Position numbers and translations under genes: made by a program. Shown piece after piece: positions 1-13,200 of a DNA stretch of 64,000 bases. This DNA is from Syngnathus acus (Eukaryota; Chordata; Actinopteri; Syngnathiformes; Syngnathidae), in the NCBI RefSeq assembly GCF_901709675.1, contig NC_051088.1, positions 9,760,193 through 9,824,192 of the forward strand, read 5' to 3'. The notes beneath the pieces are model-generated. The model had not been told where the DNA came from. It saw nothing but the letters and a program-made list of their open reading frames with translations, and made no database searches. Every line of letters starts with the position of its first letter. Positions within the stretch are counted from its first letter, which is position 1.

Positions 1-2313
1 ATAAGTCGTAACAATTTTCTTGAAGTGCACACATTTTCTGGGATGTGGAACTGGCAATTATTTCTAGATTTTTTTTGTTCTTTTTTGCAATATATCATCC
101 AACCGTGTTTTCGAGTAACTAAAGCATACTCAGAAGCAATTGATTGCATTTGTCTACGAATTTGCAGATCTTGTATTAAGTTTGAAAAAATAAATCATAA
201 AACACAAAATGTACTCCACTGTTCACACTTTCTTTGTATTGAGCCACTTTATGCTAATATACAAAACATTTTTTTTTTCCCATGTGCAGTTGCATTGTCC
301 ATCTCACAATCCTCCAAGGCACAACCAACATAATACAACACATAATTGAAAGTCATATCTAAACGAGTTTTACTCTGTCTGACTTTGCTGGGAGGTTTAC
401 ATCCCTTCCCCTTTTCAAAAAAATAGAAAACATAACAGACATTTAGCTTAGTTCTTTTCCCAGAGCTGTGTCTGTGAAGTTTTTATTTTGGACAAAGCCA
501 GAGGCTTTTGGAATGTGCAAGCTTTACTCCAAGATTGATTTTCCCTCTTCCGCTGAGAAAACAAAATGAATCATGCACAATTACCAAGGACACTGAGAGA
601 AAGCGAATTGGGGGCACCATAAATATTTATTTGCCAGCACTGGGAATTTGTGTGATACTATATGGATTTGCAAAATCACATTTAGGTGTCTAAATGATTT
701 ATGTATACGATCCTGGGTGTCAAATTTGTCTCATCCATGTATACATAAGCATTTACATCTTTATCCATAGTAGGCTATTAATCATTCAAATGGTTTCTTG
801 ATCAGATGATTGGCTTTTACACTTAAAACACGCAAATATAAAGAATGTGATGTTTTCTATGAGGAGCTCCACTGCAAAACTTTTCAACAGTATTTGCTCT
901 CATCGATCATTTTTCTCAATCTATAAAAATGTATGCAATGGGGTTAATTTAGTAAATGGCATACAACTCAAAGGAATGGAATACATGGCTCTACATAAGT
1001 ATATATACAATTTAATGCTACTTTCCTGATTAAAGTGCCACTCACAGGAAAACAAGTGTGCATTTCCAGTTCACTTGTTCAGCTTATAGGTCACATGCAC
1101 CCATGGGGGAAAATGGGATATGGGGGGATACCACTATCGACGCCACCACACCATCATTTTGTAAGCTGTGTCAAATGTTATTCGTAGTATATGCCAAGCT
1201 TAATTGCTGTTTTAGCCGAGCAATTTGGGTGAAGCTCAGCAGAAATATATTTTTTCTGTCAGTCTTCAGCTATTATATCCAAAGTTGTCGTAGTTGGGTT
1301 TAAAACAAAATGAAGGTGGCAGTGTGACTGTATTGACAGCCAATTAGGGAATTGTGTTATTTGGTTAGCTACACACTTTGACAGTAGAAGAAGAAAGCCC
1401 ATCGCCCATTGCCCATTTTTAAATGCTGTGAATCAATTTTGCTTTCGCTTTGTTAAACTAAAGCAATTTCTTGTTTATACAATATGATTACAATGCAAAA
1501 TCTTACCTATCATGGTTCTGTGGTTTTGCATATGCGCCCTTATAATTATCATGAAGTGGGAGGACAAAGTGTCATCAGACACCAATTATATGCTTTGTGA
1601 GTCTGTACAGTGCTTTTGTGTCTCATCATTTGTGGTTTCCGTTTTTTTCTTTTCTTTTGTTCTTCACCAGGTTCCCCGATCCATGCTGTGAGACGAGCTG
1701 CTGTGGCCAATCACTACGGAACATTACAACTTGTCACCAGGCCTTGAGCATCTCTCCTTTTGGCTTTTTCTTTTCTGATTGTTTCAGCATCAACCTTGGC
1801 TCTTGACAGCAGCTACATTTATGGACAAAACATTGAGACAACTCCTTTGTATGAGCGGTGACATATTCTTCATTCTTCAGTATCGACTATGAGGACACTG
1901 TCAGCGAGACTTTATGAGAAGATCTTTACAAAATCCCATCATCATCTTTCTTTGCCACTGTGAGGCCATCCAAGGTGATTTTCCAAACATTCCTACGACA
2001 CTGACTCACTATTGACTTCAGCCGGGGCCACTGATGAGTCTGCGAGACTCACCTGCATGTAGCCAGCAGACTCTCAGTGTGAAAGGAAAAACACATTTTG
2101 AGCATTACTGAGGTGGGCACATCACATGTGAAAATGATGAACTCATGCCTAACCTACCCAGTCAACAAAGGTCACTACATGGTCTCAGGCCATTTTTAAT
2201 GACTAATCATACAATGTGCTTTTTCTTTCTGTGATTTTTTACATAGTAGTTGAGTATTTTGTCAATGAAGCTCACTTCATCAGAAGCATTTATGGGAGCA
2301 GACCCTTGGCTCA

Positions 2314-2401
<88 letters not shown>

Positions 2402-2450
2402 ATGCGTGCGTGCGTCAGTGCGTGCGTGAGTGAGTGCGTGCATGCGTGTA
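2314..2450. repeat. (GT)n microsatellite grading into GTGC/GTGA repeats
   Basis: About 85 bp of nearly pure GT dinucleotide (one GC interruption) is followed by about 50 bp of degenerate GCGT and GAGT units. The open frames across it on both strands are artefacts of the repeat (alternating Cys-Val or His-Thr). Alternating purine-pyrimidine DNA of this kind can adopt Z-form. Confidence 0.97.
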
Positions 2451-4838
2451 CATCCAGGGATACCCTATAAAATAAATTATATCAAACTGCATTATTCATA
2501 CGCTTGTGTATTTTTGGCCACACCCAGCCTTGAATGCTACACAGACTAGCATTAGGGCCCTACTGTAAAGAAAAGGGAAAAAATCTCTACTACCAGAATA
2601 AAATTCTACGACAGACCCATAATTACGAGCAAAAATAAAATATCAAATAAAAATTCACAAATGTACACAAAGTTCCCCAACTATTTTTTCCACAAATCGT
2701 TCTCATAATTATCTTTTTTCTTTTCAGTGTGGCCCAAATATTCCTTCGTAGATTGTACACTCACACTAAATTGTGTCATTGTGTTAAAAATGCAATGTGT
2801 TTTCCCATTTTGTTTTTTCATTTCGTCCTAATTTACGCAAAGAAAATTTTGTATTCTGGGGTCCTGCATTATGATTTAAAGTCTCCACTCTTCTTATGAA
2901 AGTTTGAAACAACAACAACTGAATCGGAGGAAAAAAAATGGAATAATACCGTATAAGAAAAGGCTGTTTTTTGTTATTTCCAATGAAGTTGAACTGGAGC
3001 AAAAATCACCAAAATATAGCAGATGATAATGCAGTCTACTACATAATTCATGACAATGCATATTACATTACAACAGTTGCCGTCAGCCGTCGTGCAGGGG
3101 ATAATCCACAGTGATGGGGTGCAGTTATTGCTCCGCTCCAAGCGAACTTTTTCCATACCTACATACTGCATCATGAATATTCCAGCAAAATGTTTGTGAA
3201 AGGGGAAGCAGAAAGCTTGTTGTGTTTCAAGCTTCAGTGAATCCTACAGAAACATAAGACATGACAAACAACTCAAGAAGGCCACTATCGCTAAACTTCA
3301 AAGGTAACTGAAAAGGAAAGAATCTGTTTTATAAAATGTATTTTATCCCAACAGGCAGTTTTTTATGTAACTATCACACAAGTGTAAAAATAAGTGAACT
3401 GATGTAAAACGTGAAAACAATAAAACCCTAATTTGGCCTACTCTTGACTGTTCAGACTTCATGGAAACTCTGGTGTACTCTATTTGGGTCATGGTGAAAG
3501 TGCAAAACAAGGAAGCATGTGGCACTAAAACAGCTTGGTGATAGTACTAACTTCAAAAATATATCTTAGATTAGACTATGGATGGGGAATAACTTGCTTT
3601 AGAGTTGTTCTCCGAGTATCTTTCATCATTGTCATTAATGCAGCCTGGTTGACATTCCTCCATGCCGCTCTCGTCTCTGTTCTTAAAATCTCAATCACTT
3701 AACCCAGATCTGTACCACCGTTGATTTCACCTCTTGCTTTTTACTTCTTTTCTTTAACATTCTGTTGCAGGGAATTTAAAAAAAGGGATTTGATAATGTA
3801 ATTCTTCCAAGATGAAGAAAGTGCAAGAGTAATTGTGAAAGTACGTAGGCTATTGCAAAGCTGAAAATGGTACTTAAGTATGTACTTTGTTTTGCAGCAT
3901 TGCAGGAAAAAAATTGATAGAAGGAGCAAAGTTCAAAATGTTTTATTCTGAAGTCAAAATTTAGGCTTGAGACATTTTGGCTAAATTCCAAACTGTTCAA
4001 TCTCATGAGCATTGCATTGTGTTCCTTCAGCAGAATTCTAGCCCAAATCTGAGGAATCAAGATCAACCAAACTTGGGCACAAGCCAACCATCTCAGCTTT
4101 GGAACAAAGACTACTTAATCCCAAATTGATCTCAGCCTGAGCCGAATGAGGCGCTCCGACCACAACCACCAGCAAATTAGTATTCATGTGGAACTAAAAA
4201 TCTATTTACTGATCCATTAGCTCAGCATAGTCCGAATGATTTGCAGGTGATGACTCACCGGGAACTTGGGTTAGTTAGGGATTCGTTGCTAAAGGTACAA
4301 AAGGATGGTCTAAGGCTTAAGCCCTAAGGCATGAAAGGGGATTAAAAGAGGTCAGGTCAAGTCCTGTTGCGTAGCGGAAGTCGCACCTTTTCCCAACCAC
4401 AGTAATTGCTGTGTTTTTACATGATTCCAATTCTGAGCAAGTTTTTTTTTCACTTCTCCGGAGCTAGCTCTGACACTCGCGACTTTGCAGAGAATGGAAG
4501 TACCGTTGTCACATAAAATCAACTGAGCTATCGCTCAAACTAACAGCTGCAAACAACAATTACGGCCTGGACCAGAGCAAAGCAACGCCGGCTTATGTGA
4601 TGAGTGACTGAAAGAATTAAAACTAGTCAAGTTTTCATTTGAGAATAGTGAAATGGCCTCTTGAACTAAGCACGATATGCATCAATTACTGAGTGAATCA
4701 GACCTGTTGTCTCAAATAATCCATGTCAGACTCATCACCATTCATACAATTTTGTGTCTGTACAAGCATCTGAGCCTTGCAGTAATAATCGAACACAATC
4801 TTACAAAAGCAAATTCTGAATTAATATTATCTCTGACC

Positions 4839-4875
4839 GGCGGCACGGTGGCGCACTAGTTCGCACGTCCACCTG
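4839..4875 (+). mobile_element. 5' fragment of a tRNA-type SINE
   Basis: The stretch GGCGGCACGGTGGCGCACTA followed by TTCGCACGTCCACCT is the head of the common fish tRNA-derived SINE, whose 'cggcacggtgg' start is recognisable. The rest of the element is missing, so this is a truncated copy. The fuller copy in this window is at about 16.28-16.61 kb. Confidence 0.6.
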
Positions 4876-5819
4876 GACGGTCCAAAAATGTAAGATTCAA
4901 CTAAAGAATATGATCAAAGGTTAAGACTCATTAGCGTGTCGCATCCGAGTAACTTTAAAATCCGTTTATTACATATTGTTGTTTCAGCATGTACTGTAGT
5001 CCCTTTGCGGCACTTCTACACTAAAGTGGAGCAAGCTCCGGAGAGAAGCTGAAGGTATAAAATGGTCGTTTTGCTAGAGCTACAGAAGCTAATTTATCAT
5101 TCTCTAGGGGTCAGGCGACGCTCTCTTGGTCGTGAATTTTAATGTTGTTTTTTATGGCTCTTAATAAACTCGATTTTGCTGCGGGCGCTTACACAGAGAA
5201 GCACAGCATCCTTCACTCAGCTCACTTAAGGAGAGGGAGCCAAATTTAGCCTACAGAGCTATGTTGTGCTGTATTATGGAATGTAGTGAGGTGAAATATT
5301 GAGGTCATTAGACACAGTACGGAAGTCATTCCGATACGTATGTTGAATCCTAATTTTGTTGTTGTAATGATACGTTTTCCTTCAAATTAAGAATCCTATT
5401 AGCAAATCTGTGTTTGTCATAGCCTTAAAACAAACCCAGCTGCTTTCTAGAGAACTGTTAAAAGGAATTACCATTATTCATGCTAGAGGCATAGCTAAAA
5501 TTCTAGGTTTGTGACTGCTCTTCACAATGTTGCTGTTTCAAGTTGTGTTTGTCGGAAATTGCTGAATCACCTTCATATTTAATCCAAAACATAATCACAG
5601 AACCATCATGGACCTTCCCTGCTAGGTCTTTTTGCAGCATGAAACTGAGCTTTGTTAACACTTGCTCAGAGATTTGGCTGCTGACAGATGGTTGTAAAAT
5701 TGTGTGTTCATTGGACTATGTAATGTAAAGCCAGCATTAGACGCAATGCACCAATGTGTAATTTTCCCATCCTTTAAAAATACTTTTCTTGAACTCAAAT
5801 GGACTTCTTGAACTCAGAT

Positions 5820-7105
5820 GGACTTTTTGATGAATTTCAATCAGGTTGCCGACCTCATCACAGTACATAATCAACTCTTATTAAAGTACTAAATGATCTG
5901 AGATTGAACATTAACTAGGGAAAGGTGTCACTCCTGCTCCTATTGAATCTCAGTGCAATGTTTTACACAGTAGATTGCAGTACCGCATACTGTTGAAGGT
6001 TGCAAACTGAGGTAGGACTAAATGAAACTCTCCTGAAATGGTTTCAGTCCTTTTTGAAAGGGGTTGTTGAGTGACATTTTGAATCTGACAATGACGTGGG
6101 ATCCTCCAAGAGTCATTCCTTGGACTCCTTTAGTTCAGCCTACATATGCTACCCTTGGGTCAAATTCTTCAGAATGCCAATGTTGGCTGTCATGGTTGTG
6201 CAGATGACACTTTGATATACGTACTACCTACAGATGTTATTTTTGGCTCTAAAGAAAAGAGGACTGCTTTTAGTAACCACTTTTGCAGTCTCTGTCTTTA
6301 AGAATCAAAGCCCAAGTCTAAAACCTTAGAGTGTCGATACATTTGGATCTGACTTCCAGCAGTCATCACATCAATCACTAAAACAACCTTTTACCAGCTG
6401 AAGAACATCCAGAGTAAAGAGTTGCATGCTCCAAGAGAAGCTTATCGTTTTGTTTTGTTTTTTTATTTAAATCTCCCGTAGATTTGATTATTTTAATGTT
6501 CTTCTGACCTGACTCCTTGAAAAGCTCATTCAGAACGCTGCAGCTTGGATTCTGACCAGGAGTAAGAGATCATTCCATGTTGCTCAAGCCCCAAAGGCTT
6601 TACGCTGGCTCCCAGTCAGCTGTAGAATAGATTTTAAAGTTCTGATCTCTAAATCACTAAAATGCTTAGGTCCTGACTCCACTAAAGGAAGGCCAATTGA
6701 TATAAACACTGTAAGGCTTTGAAATCTGCTGATTTGGGTCAGAAAGTGGAGCCAAAACTTTAAAGCAAACATGTTGAAGCAGATTTTAGCCAATATGCTG
6801 CACACAACTGCAATAAGCTGCCAAAAGACATGAAGTAATTGCCAAGGTCAAATGATTTTAAATCCAAAAATATGCCCCATATCTATGAAGGTCTTTTGTA
6901 GCATTTTTTAAAAATCTGCATCGGATGTTCTTTTCATAATTTTAATAAGCTGCTTTTTGTTTCTTTACTTTTCTTTTAAATGTGTTTCAGTCTTGTTTTT
7001 CAATGATTTTAAATATTGTGCTTGTAAATATAAGTCAAGTACATTCAGCTACCTTGTGTAAGAACTGCGCTATATTATAATAAAGCTGCCTTGCATTGCA
7101 TTGCC
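5820..7105 (+). mobile_element. L2/Rex-type LINE relic (RT to 3' tail)
   Basis: Across frameshifts, the plus strand carries pieces of an L2-clade reverse transcriptase. A leucine-rich segment about 5,945-6,060 is followed by a segment resembling the RT active site (CADDT-like, near 6,200). Near 6,530-6,610 there is the C-terminal block resembling 'QNAAAxILTRxxx' and 'LRWLPV'. The copy ends in a typical L2-like tail, 'AATAAAGCTGCCTTGCATTG', near 7,080-7,104. Many stops and shifts show that it is dead. This is a family call from remembered consensus; a Repbase/Dfam search would fix the subfamily. Confidence 0.8.
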
Positions 7106-10073
7106 TGACGTTCTGACTGGAGTAGGTATTATAAATCATTTATTTAATATTTAATGTCAATCCAATGTCCTTGCATAGGTCTCCGATTGTGTCTCTAATT
7201 TCTATGAAATGGGTGGATGGAAAGGGATTGCATTAATGAATGGCTTACTGTCCTTTTAAATGAGCACCAACCAGTCATCTAGAGGGCCTTGACAAAAGGT
7301 CTGGTGTCACAGTCTGTCAGTGACCCGTTCACGTGGCAGGAAATTCACAATGATGAGGGTACGGCTCTCCTCTCGGCTTTGCGGCTTGTTTATCGAATTT
7401 TTAAAGGTTGATTGGCATCATTTAACACGAGGGTCAATTCATCACACGATTGCATCCGGCCACATCTGTCTCACTGATCCACAGCTCTGCATGTGCACAA
7501 TTAACATACCTACTGCTGAGGACTTATTTGTGCATTTAAACCCCTTGGAAGTGTCCCTGATAACAGTAACAGAGGATGAATGGTGCTTTACGGAGGAAAG
7601 TGGATTCATCTTAAACCCTTTTTCAGGGATATACAGAAATAAGTGAAAAGGTACTTGAGAAAGACATACAATACTTTGTTACCATATTGCAAGTACTAGA
7701 ATGGCATTTCTGAAAGCGTCCTTGTCATAAGCAAACTGGAGTGTAAACCGTAAAAAATGAGTGGCCCTGCCAAGACACCGCTCATGTTATATTGTAAAGT
7801 CAACATGAATGATGTCCTCTGCCAAGGCCAAACAGTACTTGAAGTGTTATTGAGCAAAAACACAGTGCTGCTATGTTTGACACATGATGTGCTTTGCATT
7901 GGGCTCAGCTGCTCCATCCTTAAAAGAAACAGTTGTTGCAAAGTTGACAGCCTTTGTGTTTGGTCATGTGTCCTCTGCATATGAACCATGCAGAGAGCAG
8001 CTACACTAATGGTGTAATTTGACAGTTTGGTGGTGAAGTGCTGCCTCCTTGAGTGAACATACAAAGGAGTATTTTTACTTTGTCGTAATATGCTTTTAAC
8101 CATGTGACAAGTGAATGTTAAGTCTGCTGTAATTACTTGGACTTTGACCTGGCATGGTATAGTATAGTGCTGTTAAGCTGTGGAATGTTGAGGGTCTTGT
8201 CAAGTTTGATTTTATTATGAGTTTGGTAAATAATTGTTTTGGTACCCTTGTGTTTTGTTCCTGAGTGAAAAATAATGACATGGACTGCAATTATAGCCTG
8301 AATACTCTTTTGTAGAAACGTATCATGCCATATTATAATTGAACCATTCAGCATATGTTTGAAAACGAGAACCCGAAACATGTCTGAATAACCTCAAGCT
8401 GTCGACTCCCTTGATGTGCGATTAAGCGTGATCCATAATGCCTACCAGGATAAATGTTTTTTTTTTCCATGCCCCCAACCCGACAGATGATATCCTCCGC
8501 TGTGAAATATGTAAAAATGTCTGTCAGTGCAGGCAGTCTGTCATTGCCAGTCTTGATTAGCTGAAACAGTGCTGAGCTCAGTGCGCTGTCGTGGTCCTCC
8601 TGACTCAAAGATGATGTCCTCTGAGTTTTAGTTGTGACAGATTGAGGGTGTCAGGGGGGACTCCCAAGGGTGTGTGTGCGTGCGTGTTTTTTTTTGTGCG
8701 GTTACCGTGTGTGCACATAAGCATTTGTCGTTTTGCAGCAATGCATGATTGAATCTGTGTTCATTTGTGCGAACGTGCTTACTACCCACAAACTGTACTG
8801 GGATCGTGTGCATGCGCGAGCTGTCAGCCCCGTGTGTTTGTGTGCCCGGTTGTGTGCTTGGTTGGAGGCTGAGCCTACCAGGGTCAAGATACCGTCTGTG
8901 AATCGCATGTCTCCCATCAGTCTGACAGCATTAAGCCGAGTCCAATCAATACCCAGAGGGCCTACAATCCCTGCATGACAGTGACACATAAAATAAGTGA
9001 GGAAGAGTGACAACAACAGATTGCTATGCTATGGTGACTTGACTTGGAAACTGATGGATGGAAGATTGAGTGCACAGCTCCATCCATATATGCGGTTTAA
9101 GGTTCTCATGTATCAATGGGCTCAAATTGAACATTTCTTAATTCTTATTCATAACAGTAGATTCAAGCTCACTCCTCATTATCCTCATGATGTGAGATTA
9201 CAGCAAGTGGAGAATGAATTTTTGGCATCACATGCCACTTTGTCTTTACCTGGAGCATTGCTGAAATGTAACGATTCATCTGGTGGGCTGTTCAGGAGTT
9301 CCCCAAGATATGAACACCATGGCTAAATTGTTCAAAGCACCATAGTACACGGTACTTAACTTACTTGTAAATAAATAGATACTTATAAATATGCTGAATA
9401 ACTTCATTAAGATTGTTTACGCTCCGTGTGCGCCACTGCCACCTATTGTAGAGAATACGTTTAAATTAATTTGAATACAAACAAAATCACAGATGTTCCC
9501 TGGGGTCACACGCGCCCCCCAGGGGGCCCCATTATTTGAGGTGAAGCGGATATGCATACATAGAGATTGTCGCCGGGGATTTTTTATCTTCAGTGTAAAA
9601 TGTGTTGAGCACCATATTTGTGTTTGTCTTTGTGTGTTACCTTTGTGGCTCATGGAGAAGGAATTAAACAGTGCGATTAGACAGATGCGACGCTACCATT
9701 TGCATTCTCCAGTGGGACATTCCAACCTGACTCAAACCATAATGTATCACAGTAATTAGGAAGTACCATGCGGACTGCTTACAAACAAATGGCCAGACAA
9801 AATACACCACTATCCATTTTGGTCACTTTTGATAAAGCAATCTATTTTCTTCTTTTCTCCCCGCTATTTGAGCTGCAGTAAAACCACCACGGAATGCAAA
9901 TGTTAGACCCCTGCCAATTGATTCCATGAACCAGAAACAAACTGGCAAACTCACTTTTGTCAGAGGAACTCCCCAGAGAAGACCCACGGCACATTGAGTA
10001 GTTTGTATTTATGGGCAAACACCACTGCACATCCAAAGAGGTGCAACAGTACACTGTTTGATCATGAGGAATT

Positions 10074-10075
10074 GA

Positions 10076-10137
<62 letters not shown>

Positions 10138-10205
10138 TTGGCGGATGGATGGATGGATGGATGGACGGACACATGGACGGACACATGGACGGGTGGACGG
10201 ATAGA
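10074..10205. repeat. Compound microsatellite (TGGC)n-(GGAT)n-(GGAC)n
   Basis: About 16 tandem TGGC units run into GGAT units, then into GGAC/ACAT-type units. The three motifs differ by single-base changes, as expected if one array gave rise to the next by mutation and slippage. Repetitive open frames across it (Gly-Trp-Leu-Ala and Gln-Pro-Ala-Ser) are not genes. Confidence 0.95.
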
Positions 10206-13200
10206 CGTGATAAGAGTTAGAGGCAAAAGATTTCTGTGATAGCACCCCTACTTTGCATTCAGCTTTATAATGTGTACTTCTCGGGCATGCAATTCAATTA
10301 GTTAACACGGCAATTGGGATTCCACATGTGGGCGTCTGATCAGTTTGCGCCGAGATTAACGTGGCGAGTCCATCAAAGGTAATTCACTATGAAATATCCA
10401 GAGTTACGCTTCAGTGAGCCCGCCTGGCTCACACCATTCATTTTGTTTAGTTGGCCCAATGTGGCAATCAGAATGAATTAACATGACAATTTTATTTCTG
10501 AAAAGGCTTAGGCCAGCCTATTTTTACTGATGAATTTGAATAAGGACGTAACAAAAGGTCCTTTGAAAATGTCCGCTCCCCTCCTCTTCCACTTGACCTT
10601 CAGGTATCTGTGTCTGGTCTGTGCATGTTTGTGGGCATCGTAAATGTGCGCATCAACCGTAATCCTTTTATATTGGCTTCCAGATCTTCATTAGTCAGGG
10701 CTGGAGTAGGTAAGCAGCCAAGGCGGTGAAAAGGCCTGAGTAGATGACGTTTATAGAGATATATCTCAAAAGGTGTTGTTATAGAAAGTCATTCTGATCT
10801 CTACCGTGACTTCGCTGTGGGTTAGATAAATTGAAATGAGATGATTCCTTTCAAGCACTTTGATTATACCTGGGCTTAAAAAAATAATGAAAGTGGCTTT
10901 AAACGTGTTAATACCTTTCATTTTTTTTGTGATTCACTCAATTTTAGGCTTAGTTTGAGTTTGTGCTAAATCTGAATAATCCTTGAATGGAAGTTGAAAA
11001 TCCTGTGAGCAAAATCTTGGATGTAACGGATTCTTCTTTGGCCATTGTGCTACTTCTCCACATAGTTGTAATTGGTTTGAATTGTTTATGCAAAATTCTG
11101 CTGAATAAAAAATGAAAAACCTCTTAGAGCGCAGAACTTGCTAACAAGATACGGTACACACCAAAAGGAATAATCAAATGAAATGGAGTGTTTGCTATCT
11201 GGCAACTTTGACAGGCCTCAATGTCATACACACAACTTTTTAAAAGATTCACTTCAGTCTCCAGCTGTAAATGCACTCAAATTTGGATTTGGAAAGAAAA
11301 AGGCCAAATGACTGAAGTGGTAGAAAATAACAGGCTGTCAACAAAATAAAGACACAGAAGACATTTCAGCCATTTTTTCAAAGCAAAATGCACACCACTT
11401 ACTTGTGTCTAGAGATGTTCCAAAACAGAAATGTTGACGTATCATTTTGTTTTTAACACTTAAATAACAGAACGTTTTGTAAGAAAGCTTTGGTTTCGGT
11501 GAGCACAGATATGCAAGTGTTTGTTTTAAAACACCTTAAAGCATGTTTAGCTTGTGTAGATGCATATTACCAACATAATAATATTAATAATTAATATTAT
11601 TATTATATATTATTATATAATAAATGGATGGATGGATGTTTATATAATAATTATTATTATTATTAGGATTGTTATTGCATTCGATGTATTGAGGAGGATG
11701 CCACATAAGTAGTTGGCACATCCACACACGAAGCGTTAAAGCTAGCAAAACATACACCGAAGACATTTTTACCAGATGACCACGTATTACGCATGATGTC
11801 CACAACACAAGTGCAGCTCCACTGCCACATTTTGTTTTCTGGTCCAAGATGACAACCCATAAGCCACAGGTCATTGCTGCTATCGTCACATGCAATTGGT
11901 GAGTGATCTGGACCGGATCAAAGGAAGGACAGAACTTTCCTGGGGTGCTAGAAGAGCAGGGCTGGGAAATATGTGATCAGGAAATGCTGTATTAGCCAGC
12001 AGGGCCTGGTGTAATTGAGACCAAAGGGATTCCATCAAAGGTCCTGGGGGCTCTATCCCAAAATGCCTCATCTGTACTTCTTCAAAGGCCACCTTAAATA
12101 TCACACCACTCACAGAGCTTCATCTTCTGCAACCCTTGATTCTTAAATGCTCTCATTCTCATATTATTAGAACATAGAAGAACAGAAGGCCCATGGGGTA
12201 GAGGTTCTTCCAGTCCCGTATTTTCCTCTTGGGTTGCCCGCAGAGCCCAATCTGGTTTTTGACCAACTCTGCTTGTGTCCAAGTGGCTTTACTTAATTGC
12301 TGTCTGATAACCGAGGAAGTTTTTTAGGCTGTCATCTCTCACCCGGGCCAAGTGGGCTTTCTAATTAGCTTCGGGGGGTGTAAAAGAAAAGAGGACTGAG
12401 AGAGATCACGAGAGACTTGGGTTTCTTGACCTTCTTTCATCATCAAGAGCTGTTTTAGAGGCTTGGCTCGCATCCTGCGTACTATAATAAGTTGATAGCA
12501 GAGAAAGAGAGAGGAGCAGCAAGGGAGAGGAAGGCGGTGATTAGCGGAGTGAAAGGAGGAAGAAAGAGAGGAAAATGAGAGCAGAGGCCAGAAAGCGGGT
12601 TGAGCAAGGGAAGGACAAAAGTTCTCCCATCAGGTCAGCATTGCATGTTGTGCAAGTGCACGATCGCTGTCTGATCCAATGTCTGGTGCTGGCTTATTGC
12701 GCTTAATGACGCCCCTGCAGGCGTAACAGGTCTTCATTTTCATCTTGCTCCACACTCAAACAAGCTGCTTTGCACTTTGGTCCACATTAGTTTATGTCAA
12801 GAGATTTGCAATGTTGAGAGACAATCACATGCACATGTTTCACTTTTGGTACTTGGAGGGCAATGCTCAGCATACCGTGCATTGTTTTGATCTACAACGC
12901 TTTGTCAAACCAAATGATTGACGTGCTCACACTGTACACACTCAGACTGAGTGCCATGATACTTTATGACCGCTTACAATATACATTTGAATAGGTGCTG
13001 TTCCACTTAGTATGTCCTGTAGATAATTCAAATTGCATGTTGCCAACTATCAAATTAATCACAGAGAAGATGTTTCTGCTGACCATTGACTGAATGCTAA
13101 TTCTAATAACAATGCTAAGAATAATGCAACTTGCTTCTACAGTATTTATGGCACACTAAATTTTGAAATTGAATATAAAATGACACTGGCATAGTGGCAC

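Larger units (their letters stand above)
1..5800. other. Gene-poor stretch, no supported exon
   Basis: I see no ORF with recognisable domains and no convincing chain of phase-compatible exons on either strand. The open frames are short and low in complexity. The stretch is AT-rich, and besides unique sequence it holds a GT microsatellite and a short SINE head, both listed separately. A splice-acceptor-like site near 1672 precedes a cysteine-containing open frame, but no partner exon was found. This is most likely intergenic or deep-intronic DNA. Confidence 0.6.

Noticed and set aside
2207-2470. His-Thr and Cys-Val open frames
   Set aside because: They are translations of the GT microsatellite on both strands.
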